8,121 nucleotides of DNA from Chloroflexia bacterium (GTDB lineage Bacteria > Chloroflexota > Chloroflexia > Thermomicrobiales > UBA6265). Each line of letters starts with the position of its first letter. Within the stretch, counting starts at the first letter, position 1. The stretch is taken from positions 1-8,121 of the forward strand of contig JACCYX010000291.1 of assembly GCA_013696265.1 (NCBI GenBank), given 5' to 3'. Positions 1 to 5,803 of the stretch are shown here, piece after piece. Below the pieces are notes generated by a model. It was given only the letters and a program-made list of their open reading frames with translations, made no database searches and was not told the origin of the DNA. The position numbers and the translations under genes are program-made.

Positions 1-1052
1 ACGGCACGATGTACGTCACCGAGCGGGGCGTCGGCGGTGACGAAATCCTGGACATCGGTCCGCCGCCGGGCGCGGAGGAAGCGGCGACTCCGGTCCAGGA
101 AGCGGTCGCGACCCCGGTCGTGGCCGAAGCCACCCCGGCCGAGGAGGCCGCCCCGCCCGCCACCCGCGGTTACACCGGGCAAATCACCCAGGTCAGTCCG
201 GATGGCACCCAGACGGTTGTCGTCAGCGAACTCGCGTCGTACAGCATTGGCGCGGGACCGCATGGGATCGCCGTCCAGGATGGCGTGGTCTACTTCTCCA
301 TCGGCGGAATCGCCGTCTCGGTCAACCTGGAGCCGCTCGATGGCGAGAACGGTCTCCACAGCTTCGATCCCGCCACCGGTGAGGTTACCCAAATCGCCGA
401 ATTCAACACCTACGAGATCGAGAACAACCCGGACGGCACCGATGTCAACCCGAACCTCTACGGCGTCTCCGGCGGCGATTCCGATGGCCGCCTGACTGTC
501 AACGACGCCGGCTCCAACACCATCTTCTCGGTCGATCCCGCCACCGGCGAATTCACCCTCCGGGGGGTCGTGCCCGATCTCAACGCGCTCACCGCAAACG
601 TCGAAGAGGGTGCCATCACCGATGATCCGGCGCGTCAACCGGTGCCGACCGGCGGCGCCTACAACGGCACCGCGTATTTCGTGTCCCTGCTCAGCGAGGG
701 CTGGCCCGAGAATGGACCCTCGGTGTTGCGGGTGGACGGCGACGGCCAGTTCGCCAGCTTCACCTCCGTCACCACCGGCCGTTCGTTCGTGACCGGCCTG
801 GCCGTTGGCCCCGATGGCCAACTCTACCTGAGCCAATTGTTCGATGACCCGGCGGGCGCCCCGACGGGCACGATCTTCCGCGTCAACACGGGCGACGGCA
901 CCGTCGAGCCGGTGGTCGAAGGGCTGGTCATGCCGCACGGGATCGCCTTCGACGGCGACGGCAACTTGTACGTCACGGTCTACGTGCTGATGTCGGGCCC
1001 CGGCGCGCCGGCTGGCCAGGTCGTCCGCATCGACGGCATCGCCCCTGCATAG
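1..1052 (+). CDS. ScyD/ScyE-family beta-propeller protein (5' partial)
   Basis: The reading frame is open to the left edge: the codons before the first ATG (position 9) read Gly-Thr, giving GTMYVTE, which matches the blade signature DGNLYVT near the C-terminus. The true start and any signal peptide therefore lie outside the window. About 347 residues are visible. Repeated NHL/SMP-30-like blade motifs support a beta-propeller: GPHGIAV (about residue 83, counting from the ATG at 9), VTGLAVGPDGQLYLS (about 262) and MPHGIAFDGDGNLYVT (about 310). The combination YVTE, GVGGDE and PHGIA is typical of the ScyD/ScyE family, named for scytonemin-cluster proteins of cyanobacteria but widespread as exported proteins of unknown role. 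An Ala/Pro/Thr/Glu-rich stretch (residues 18-52) interrupts the first visible blade. Family assignment is fairly secure; function is unknown. It could equally be described as an NHL-type propeller. It converges on the mazEF operon. Confidence 0.8.
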   Translation, partial: GTMYVTERGVGGDEILDIGPPPGAEEAATPVQEAVATPVVAEATPAEEAAPPATRGYTGQITQVSPDGTQTVVVSELASYSIGAGPHGIAVQDGVVYFSIGGIAVSVNLEPLDGENGLHSFDPATGEVTQIAEFNTYEIENNPDGTDVNPNLYGVSGGDSDGRLTVNDAGSNTIFSVDPATGEFTLRGVVPDLNALTANVEEGAITDDPARQPVPTGGAYNGTAYFVSLLSEGWPENGPSVLRVDGDGQFASFTSVTTGRSFVTGLAVGPDGQLYLSQLFDDPAGAPTGTIFRVNTGDGTVEPVVEGLVMPHGIAFDGDGNLYVTVYVLMSGPGAPAGQVVRIDGIAPA

Positions 1053-1058
1053 ACGAAT

Positions 1059-1079
1059 TGGCCGGCACAAGACCGGCCA
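1059..1079 (+). terminator. possible terminator hairpin after the propeller gene
   Basis: A 7-bp perfect stem (TGGCCGG at 1059-1065 with CCGGCCA at 1073-1079) closes a 7-nt loop, starting six bases after the TAG stop of the propeller gene. There is only a short T-containing stretch downstream (CATTTCG), so an intrinsic terminator is plausible but not proved. Confidence 0.4.
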
Positions 1080-1093
1080 CTCCCATTTCGTAC

Positions 1094-1154
1094 TGGCTGG
1101 GCAACGGAGCCTGTCCTGAGGCGTAGCCGAAGGCAGCGCAGCGAGTGCCAGCCA
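1094..1154. repeat. dispersed-type intergenic repeat
   Basis: The 7-bp arms TGGCTGG (1094-1100) and CCAGCCA (1148-1154) enclose GAGCCTGTCCTGAG, then GTAGCCGAAGG, then GCAGCGCAGCGAG. The string CCTGTCCTGAG...CGAAGG resembles short repeats that recur between genes in many environmental bacterial genomes; that resemblance is from memory and its copy number here cannot be tested from one window. GCAGCG(A) cores also occur in the 7506-7732 repeats. Confidence 0.5.
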
Positions 1155-1163
1155 CCGCGAACA

Positions 1164-1190
1164 GCCGCCGGGTCGATCTGACCCGGCGGC
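1164..1190. terminator. bidirectional terminator-like hairpin
   Basis: This is an 11-bp perfect GC-rich stem (GCCGCCGGGTC at 1164-1174 with GACCCGGCGGC at 1180-1190) with a 5-nt loop. It sits between two convergent genes, 16 bases beyond the mazF stop and about 110 bases beyond the propeller stop. Neither flank has a long T tract, but the stability and the convergent position make termination the best reading, chiefly for mazEF. Confidence 0.6.
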
Positions 1191-1206
1191 TATTCGCTCG
1201 TGACCG

Positions 1207-1560
1207 TCATACTCGATAAATGAACGCCCCGACCACGGCCTGGACGCGCTGGAGCGTCTCGCCGGTCACCTCACCGCGCTTTCTCCGAAACCGCGGAAGG
1301 CTTAATGCTCGAACCTGCTCGCACAAGATCACGGACGGTTTCGTCAGACCGCCTTCCGGAGGCGCGATGTCCAACCGCGAAGCCACGCCCCGTTGGGTAC
1401 CAGTCATCGGAACCACAATGCACAATCCATGTGGTATCCCGTTGTAATCCTGATTGGAAATCACCAGAGCCGGCCGAATACCCTGCTGTTCCCGTCCAAC
1501 ACCCGATCCGAAGAGTACTTCCCAAACGTCACCGACCATAGGTTCTGGCATACTCGGCAT
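1207..1560 (-). CDS. mazF: MazF-type endoribonuclease toxin
   Basis: This 117-residue protein has the length and motif order of MazF/PemK toxins, which cleave mRNA at short sequences and arrest translation: GDVWEV (residues 10-15), GREQQGIRPALVIS (22-35), IVVPMTGT (48-55) and the C-terminal EQVRALS segment (about 87-93). Arg29 and Thr53 occupy the positions of the catalytic Arg/Thr pair of Bacillus MazF, judged by motif spacing. The start at 1560 is chosen because GAGGAG lies four bases upstream and because it overlaps the antitoxin by 32 bases, as in many toxin-antitoxin operons. Met codons at 1551 and 1539 are alternatives; the in-frame extension further upstream is low-complexity basic sequence and is rejected. 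The antitoxin is immediately upstream, so the two genes should be translationally coupled. Target specificity cannot be read from sequence. Confidence 0.92.
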   Translation of the reverse strand: MPSMPEPMVGDVWEVLFGSGVGREQQGIRPALVISNQDYNGIPHGLCIVVPMTGTQRGVASRLDIAPPEGGLTKPSVILCEQVRALSLPRFRRKRGEVTGETLQRVQAVVGAFIYRV

Positions 1561-1843
1561 TGATCTCCTCTTCCTCCTCAGGCGTGTAGTAGGGCTCCTC
1601 ATTTTCGAGTCCATCGCCAGATGCGGAGTCCCAAAGGGCGGTTTCCTCCTGATACTCCTTCCAGGCAACGGGATCCGCGCGCAAACGGGTGAAGTCCTCA
1701 TGCATCTGCTTGAAGAACTTGTCTCGCTCATATTTCTTCACGAGGTCGGTCACGATCTGGCCGATCGGGCGTTTTTCATCCTTCGAGAGAACGCGCAGCT
1801 TCGCCAGCGTCTCTTCCTCAACCCGGATGCTCGAACTCGACAT
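1529..1843 (-). CDS. mazE: MazE-type ribbon-helix-helix antitoxin
   Basis: This 104-residue protein is encoded directly before mazF. Residues 4-39 fit a ribbon-helix-helix DNA-binding fold: a short strand (SSIRVEEE), a helix (TLAKLRVLSK), a turn with KRP, and a second helix (IGQIVTDLVKKYE). The remainder is charged, includes a run of five Glu (residues 89-93), and ends in EYARTYGR; such acidic, probably flexible tails are what neutralise MazF proteins. The start at 1843 is decided by a near-ideal ribosome-binding site, AGGAGGT, four bases upstream; the longer open frame to 2335 runs through the neighbouring gene and is spurious. The symbol is by position and role: the N-terminus is RHH-like, not the AbrB-type fold of E. 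coli MazE. The protein probably represses its own promoter together with MazF. Confidence 0.87.
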   Translation of the reverse strand: MSSSSIRVEEETLAKLRVLSKDEKRPIGQIVTDLVKKYERDKFFKQMHEDFTRLRADPVAWKEYQEETALWDSASGDGLENEEPYYTPEEEEEINAEYARTYGR

Positions 1844-1873
1844 GGTGACCTCCTGGCTGAAAATTCTCTTGCC

Positions 1874-1911
1874 ATATTGCTCGTGTAGACGCGGATTGTC
1901 AACATATATGT
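1874..1911 (-). promoter_or_regulatory. mazEF promoter with palindromic operator candidate
   Basis: On the minus strand a perfect -35 box TTGACA (1902 to 1897) is followed by a 17-base spacer and a weak -10, CAATAT (1879 to 1874, three of six consensus bases). A perfect 10-bp palindrome, ACATATATGT (1902-1911), abuts the -35 box and shares one base with it, about 60 bases upstream of the mazE ATG. RHH antitoxins commonly bind AT-rich palindromes at their own promoter, so autorepression is a reasonable inference. The box position and palindrome are seen directly; activity is not. Confidence 0.5.
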
Positions 1912-1965
1912 ATGCAGCGATGACGACACAATGCTGTTCAACCGGGCTTCGTGGCACCTTCGCCA

Positions 1966-2565
1966 TCAGATCTCGCCCACGCGCAGTGGCTTGAGCGCAA
2001 TCGCCCAGCGCCGAACCTGGCCGAGCATCGTGTTCGCGGCGGTCGTCACCCGTTCTTCCGGCGCGAAGAGGCCATCGTGAACGAAGTTCGCCACGGATGG
2101 AATCGTGACCGCCTCGGAAACCGCCGTCATCTTCAGCGCCGCCACGGTCCCCTTCACCTGCTGCACCGCCCGCAACCCGCCGGAGACCCCGCCGTAGCTG
2201 ACGAACCCCACCGGCTTGTAACCCCACTCCTGCGAGAGGTAGTCGATCGCGTTCTTGAGCGGCGCGGTCATCGAATTGTTGTACTCCGGCATCACGAAGA
2301 GGTAAGCGTCGGCGGCCTCGACCGTCTCGCTCCACGCCTTGGTGTGGTCGAACATGTACTGCTTCTTGACCGGGTGGACCGGCTCGTTCATGAACGGCAG
2401 GTTGATCGTCGCCAGGTCAGCGACCCGGACGGTGAATCCGCCGTGGGCTTCAGCGATGCCGGTGATCCACTCGCCGACCGGGAGCCCGACTCGGCCGGGC
2501 CGGGTGCTGGCAATGATGATCAGCAGGTCGATGGCCTCGTCAGGATTGGTTTTGGTATCGGTCAT
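1966..2565 (-). CDS. NADPH-dependent FMN reductase-family flavoprotein
   Basis: This 199-residue protein has the flavodoxin-like fold of the NADPH-dependent FMN reductase family, cytosolic enzymes that reduce FMN, quinones, azo dyes or metals with NAD(P)H. The N-terminal strand LLIIIAS leads into the phosphate-binding loop STRPGRVG (residues 20-27); MPEYNNSMTAPLKNAIDYL (92-110) is the PEYN flavin-contact motif; SYGGVSGGLRAVQQ (123-136) is the glycine-rich loop near the isoalloxazine ring. Length is normal. The ATG at 2565 is preferred over an in-frame TTG at 2613 because the 16 extra residues are unlike the family, although the ribosome-binding site is weak (AAGGG about 12 bases upstream). 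It follows the DUF3052-like gene by 48 bases on the same strand, so co-transcription is likely. Substrate is unknown. Confidence 0.9.
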   Translation of the reverse strand: MTDTKTNPDEAIDLLIIIASTRPGRVGLPVGEWITGIAEAHGGFTVRVADLATINLPFMNEPVHPVKKQYMFDHTKAWSETVEAADAYLFVMPEYNNSMTAPLKNAIDYLSQEWGYKPVGFVSYGGVSGGLRAVQQVKGTVAALKMTAVSEAVTIPSVANFVHDGLFAPEERVTTAANTMLGQVRRWAIALKPLRVGEI

Positions 2566-2613
2566 GGAATGGGGCCCTTGCCGGTGCGGAGCGCGAAAAG
2601 TCGTCTCGCCCAA

Positions 2614-3066
2614 CTATACGGGGAGCTTGCCGTAGCTGTTGCGGTAGGTCTTGCCCTTTTTCGGGTGCGTGAACTTGATTGCCGACCAGGTACCGTCCAC
2701 GCTCAACGTGGTGCTTTCGACGAGCCCGTGACTGTATCCGATGCGGATGACGTGGGGCAGGGCGAGATCGGTACCAAGCTGTTTGCCCTTCGGCCACGAG
2801 ACCCAGAGCATCCCCGTTGGCCCGAGATAGGACTTGAGGCGGGGAATTATCTCGTCCATCTCGGCCTGGGTCATCGCGAAGACGTGAATGTAGTCGAAGT
2901 CCCCGTCAAGGCTTGTGGCAATCTCAAGGCTCGGCAAAGCGATGGCGTCCAGTGCCGACTTGGGGGCATTCACAAAGAATGCTCGCGTTCCATCCTTGAT
3001 ACCCATCTTCCGCGATACGGGTCTGGATTCGACGGCGCCGCGGGAGGATTCAGCGTTCATATCCAT
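2614..3066 (-). CDS. DUF3052-like protein
   Basis: This 150-residue protein resembles the DUF3052 family in motif order: KMGIKDGTRAFFVNAP (20-35), FDYIHVFAMTQAEMDEIIPRL (57-77), PTGMLWVSWPKG (83-94) and the C-terminal VDGTWSAIKF (123-132). Members are small cytosolic proteins of unknown function, sometimes found beside stress or redox genes. No catalytic residues are evident. The start at 3066 (MDMNAESS) has AGGA a few bases upstream; an ATG two codons later (3060) is equally possible. The longer open frame to 3198 overlaps the divergent gene and lacks family similarity. It leads a probable two-gene unit with the FMN reductase-type gene. The family call rests on remembered motif patterns. Confidence 0.72.
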   Translation of the reverse strand: MDMNAESSRGAVESRPVSRKMGIKDGTRAFFVNAPKSALDAIALPSLEIATSLDGDFDYIHVFAMTQAEMDEIIPRLKSYLGPTGMLWVSWPKGKQLGTDLALPHVIRIGYSHGLVESTTLSVDGTWSAIKFTHPKKGKTYRNSYGKLPV

Positions 3067-3189
3067 CAATCCTGTTGCCTTATGAAGATGATCCCAACGA
3101 GTGCCGGATGATCCAGGTTGCGTATGACAGGGCCGTCCTGGTGAAGTACAGTGCGGGTCATTAGCCAACGCGCCGATCCGGGAGAACGC
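3067..3189. promoter_or_regulatory. divergent intergenic region with paired direct repeats
   Basis: These 123 bases separate two divergent units and must hold both promoters. GATGATCC occurs twice in the same orientation (3087-3094 and 3107-3114), start to start 20 bases apart, or about two helical turns. No convincing -35/-10 pair is visible; TTGCGT (3118) and TACAGT (3147) are too far apart (23 bases). Regulator binding is conjecture. Confidence 0.3.
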
Positions 3190-3441
3190 ATGAATCACCA
3201 GGACCTGACCCTCGAAGAACTCGAACAGACCGGCTGGACCGTGACCTGGGAACCGACAATTTCAGGAAAAGAAGTGCACCGACTGATTTTCACACTTTAT
3301 CGAAACAACCAAGCTGTGTACACGATCGAGACTTCGGGTCAATCCGCCGATGAGGCGCTCACGCCCGCAATCAGGCAGGCCAACGCCTGGCTCGACAAGG
3401 AACGCCGGGCCGAGGAGGAACGCGCCGCGCTCGACCTGTAG
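3190..3441 (+). CDS. hypothetical protein, 83 residues
   Basis: I do not recognise this family. The start at 3190 has a good ribosome-binding site (GGGAG, five bases upstream), better than the GTG at 3151. The product is soluble, without signal peptide or membrane segment. The first part (LEELEQTGWTVTWEP, residues 8-22) and the middle (EVHRLIFTLYRNNQAVYTIE) look like alternating beta strands carrying conserved-looking Trp residues; the second half becomes a charged helix with QANAWLDKERRAEEERAA. This is compatible with a small alpha/beta domain that packs or dimerises through the C-terminal helix. It lies 38 bases before the Pmp3-like gene on the same strand and is probably co-transcribed with it. 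Ribosome-binding site, codon pattern and length support a real gene; function is open. Confidence 0.7.
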   Translation: MNHQDLTLEELEQTGWTVTWEPTISGKEVHRLIFTLYRNNQAVYTIETSGQSADEALTPAIRQANAWLDKERRAEEERAALDL

Positions 3442-3479
3442 ACTCCCAACCGTTGCCATACCCATCGAAAGGACACCGC

Positions 3480-3644
3480 ATGAACGTCATCCGCGTCATC
3501 GCCACCGTCATCATTCCGCCGGTCGGCGTCTTCCTCAAGCGGGGCCTGGGCTGGCCGTTCCTGCTCTCGATCGTGCTCACGCTCCTGGGCTACGTACCGG
3601 GCCTGGTCTATGCCCTCATCATCGTGCTCGGCGAGAAGCGGTAG
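3480..3644 (+). CDS. YqaE/Pmp3 family small membrane protein
   Basis: This 54-residue protein is nearly all membrane: a first hydrophobic segment (VIRVIATVIIPPVGVFL, residues 3-19), a short KRGLGWP turn, and a second (FLLSIVLTLLGYVPGLVYALIIVL, about 27-50). The IIPPVGVFL and LGYVPGLVYA motifs are the signature of the UPF0057/Pmp3 proteolipid family, small two-helix inner-membrane proteins induced by salt, cold or other stress and thought to affect membrane potential. Length matches the family. The start at 3480 is set by AAAGGA six bases upstream; the longer open frame adds only ten non-family residues. It is the second gene of a small plus-strand unit and converges on the arylsulfotransferase gene with no clear terminator between them. 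Confidence 0.9.
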   Translation: MNVIRVIATVIIPPVGVFLKRGLGWPFLLSIVLTLLGYVPGLVYALIIVLGEKR

Positions 3645-3847
3645 GCGGGATTCGGGTGCATGGGGTGCGATGGAGACCGATCACGCAATCCCCACCTACC
3701 AAGGAGTCAGGGTGTGGGTCCGGGCCGATCGATCCGGCTTCTGGCTCCCGCACCGCGCCGTCACCGGCGGAAATCCGCATCAGGACGGCCAACGTCCAAA
3801 ACAATGTGCATCACCCGTTACCGGATCACGCGGCAAGGGTCCGCCGA
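3645..3847. other. convergent intergenic gap without visible gene
   Basis: These 203 bases hold no open frame with a plausible start or family pattern. Only short stems are visible (for example GCGGAAATCCGC at 3767-3778), too weak to call a terminator for either converging gene. Confidence 0.5.
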
Positions 3848-5701
3848 TCACCCACGCGGCATGATCGGTTCCGTGACGCCGAGCACCTCGCCATCGGCAT
3901 CCAGGGCCCGCACCGCCAGGTACGGCTCGGCGGTCGTCACCTCGAGCGCGGTTTCGAACCCGATCTTCGCCCCCCGCGCCGCCGGCGCCAGCCCCGCCTG
4001 GTCGGGACCAGCCAGCACTTCCCATTCGACGACCTCGGTTGCCCCGTTCCAGCTCACATAGACGGTCAGGTCGTCGCCGAGGCCGGTTTCGACGGCGATG
4101 TCGGGCGGCGCGCCCGGCGTGCCGACCCACGGAAAGCGGTAGGCGCGATACGTGTTCGCGCCTTGCGGGAAACGCCCGTTGAAGATGAGATTCCCTTCGG
4201 CGTCGAACTCGGAGAAGACCGGCGCGCTCCCCCAGCCGATGAAGACGTTGCCATTCGGCAGTACCTGCATGTTGCCCTGGCTGATTGAGAGGATGTCGGT
4301 CGGGTGGATGTATTCCCGCACCAGGGTCGCCGTCTTCGCCTCCTCGTCGAGCTGGAGGACCATGCCCCGGGACGGGATTTCGCCTTCCTTGTCCTGCTCG
4401 GATTCGGCGTTGTCGAACAACGTCAACTCACCGTTGGCGTGCACGCGGGCGTGGTGCTGATAGGCGAACGGAGTTCCCTCGCCCATCGCGAAATCGCTCC
4501 GGGTTCCGTTGAGCCGCCACAAGACGCGGCCGGTCGCCCGCTCGACCTTGTAGATGCCGTTGGAGTTGCGCGCCGACAGGATGAGATCGCCGGCATCGTC
4601 CTCTTCGATCGAGTTCAGGTGAAAGTAGTCCCACGGTACCTCGATGTTTTCCGGCGGCTCGCCGATGCCTTCGTCGACGTCGATGTGGTCCAGGCTGTGC
4701 CACTCGAAGATCACCCGGCCGGTGGCGATATCGAGTTCCTGGACGATGCCGTCGAGGGCGGTTCCAGCCTCATCCCCACCGCCCGGCGTGAGGTCCCAGC
4801 GGATCGGGTTGTAGACGATGATCAGGGCCGTCGCCCGGGCGGTCAGCAGGCACTCGTGGAGATCCGCCCCGTGATAGCCGTTGCCCACCTGGAGCCGGGC
4901 AACCACCTCGTACCTGTCGTTGAGGAGCACGAAATGGCCGAAGCCGGTGCCAACCTGGGAAACGCCTTCCCACATCGTGAGCACCGGTTCCCCACGATAC
5001 TGCTGGACCCGGAAATCGTTGTGCTCGGCGACATCGTTGCCCAGGGGCGAGAACCAGACGAGATCTCCGTCTTCATCAAGGATCATCGCCCCGTTGCGGC
5101 CGTCGGGCACCTTGGCCGCGAGGAAGGTGTGGCCCGGGGCGGTCCCATCGGCGAGGGTGGAAATCGTGAGCTCCGGCGGCAGGAGGTCGAGCCGGGTGCG
5201 GAACTCCTGGGGAGGACTCTCCGGCTGGTCGACCTCGCGGGCGGCGTCCTTCTTCACGGGGATGCCCGGAACCGCGATGTCGAACGTGACGGACCCGCCT
5301 GGGTTGGCCCGCAGCGGCACCCCGGCCTGAATTGTGACCCGCTCGCCCGGCGTGAAGGGCGCGTCGGGCACGTAGCTGAAGCCGTTGCCATCGGCATGCG
5401 GCATCAAGAGGCCCGAGTGACCGCCGCTTTGCGACCCCACGATGTCGACCACCCCCAAGGCGTCGGCCGTGACGCCCCGGAAACTGATTTCCGTGGCTGG
5501 CGAGGCGGTTCGCGTGCCGTGCCGGGGAAAGACGGTGATTTCTTGCGTCACGGGATCCTGGGCGGCCGCCGGTTGCGCCCGGCTCGCCGCCAGCGCCAGG
5601 ACTCCGGCGCCCGCCGCTCCCAGGAGTGTTCGCCGGCTCGTTCGGGGCGTGCCGCGCTCCGCCAGCGGGGTGCTCACCGCTCCCTCTTCCCTTTGCCTCA
5701 T
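3848..5701 (-). CDS. Tat-exported arylsulfotransferase-family protein (ASST-type propeller)
   Basis: This 617-residue protein starts with a twin-arginine signal (TSRRTLLGAA, Arg23-Arg24) and a hydrophobic Ala/Leu stretch ending in PAAAQD, so cleavage near residue 47 and export are expected. Residues about 50-145 look like an immunoglobulin-like beta domain. From about 175 on, propeller features match the Arylsulfotran_2 family: GHTFLA (190-195), YHGADLHE (277-284), YFHLNSIEEDDAGDLILSAR (359-378), GRVLWRLNG (391-399), YQHHARVHANGELTLFDN (414-431) and MQVLPNGNVFIGWGS (478-492). Relatives transfer sulfate between phenolic esters and phenols without PAPS, but many members are untested; His361, His416 and His417 are candidates for the active site. 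The ATG at 5701 gives a normal Tat n-region, with GAGGAG ten bases upstream; a GTG at 5677 is an alternative. It follows the multicopper oxidase by 102 bases on the same strand. Confidence 0.87.
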   Translation of the reverse strand: MRQREEGAVSTPLAERGTPRTSRRTLLGAAGAGVLALAASRAQPAAAQDPVTQEITVFPRHGTRTASPATEISFRGVTADALGVVDIVGSQSGGHSGLLMPHADGNGFSYVPDAPFTPGERVTIQAGVPLRANPGGSVTFDIAVPGIPVKKDAAREVDQPESPPQEFRTRLDLLPPELTISTLADGTAPGHTFLAAKVPDGRNGAMILDEDGDLVWFSPLGNDVAEHNDFRVQQYRGEPVLTMWEGVSQVGTGFGHFVLLNDRYEVVARLQVGNGYHGADLHECLLTARATALIIVYNPIRWDLTPGGGDEAGTALDGIVQELDIATGRVIFEWHSLDHIDVDEGIGEPPENIEVPWDYFHLNSIEEDDAGDLILSARNSNGIYKVERATGRVLWRLNGTRSDFAMGEGTPFAYQHHARVHANGELTLFDNAESEQDKEGEIPSRGMVLQLDEEAKTATLVREYIHPTDILSISQGNMQVLPNGNVFIGWGSAPVFSEFDAEGNLIFNGRFPQGANTYRAYRFPWVGTPGAPPDIAVETGLGDDLTVYVSWNGATEVVEWEVLAGPDQAGLAPAARGAKIGFETALEVTTAEPYLAVRALDADGEVLGVTEPIMPRG

Positions 5702-5720
5702 CGCCGATTGTCTCCTCATG

Positions 5721-5772
5721 GCTACCGTGCGTCGACCGGGCCACTCTCCCCGCCAGCTCAACGCATGGTAGC
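5721..5772 (-). promoter_or_regulatory. hairpin between oxidase and arylsulfotransferase genes
   Basis: GCTACCGTGCGT (5721-5732) pairs with ACGCATGGTAGC (5761-5772): a 12-bp stem with one mismatch (A-C in the minus-strand RNA) and a 28-base loop. It ends four bases before the GAGGAG ribosome-binding site (5717 to 5712) of the arylsulfotransferase gene. There is no U tract, so a processing, stabilising or translation-controlling element is likelier than a terminator. Function is inferred. Confidence 0.4.
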
Positions 5773-5803
5773 AAAGTTGGCGATGCCGCCGGTGCCGCTT
5801 TCC

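Noticed and set aside
1844..2335. N-terminal extension of the antitoxin frame
   Set aside because: It overlaps the FMN reductase gene on the same strand in another frame, whereas the ATG at 1843 has an excellent ribosome-binding site and gives the expected RHH N-terminus.
1951..3111. 386-codon plus-strand open frame opposite the FMN reductase and DUF3052-like genes
   Set aside because: The minus-strand frames carry family motifs; the plus-strand translation is Arg/His/Asp-rich, lacks domains and spans an intergenic region.
3118..3152. TTGCGT and TACAGT as a promoter for the 83-residue protein gene
   Set aside because: The spacer would be 23 bases, too long for a standard sigma-70-type promoter.
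3610..4061. Small plus-strand frames after the Pmp3-like gene
   Set aside because: They overlap the 3' end of the arylsulfotransferase gene in antisense, lack ribosome-binding sites and show no family pattern.
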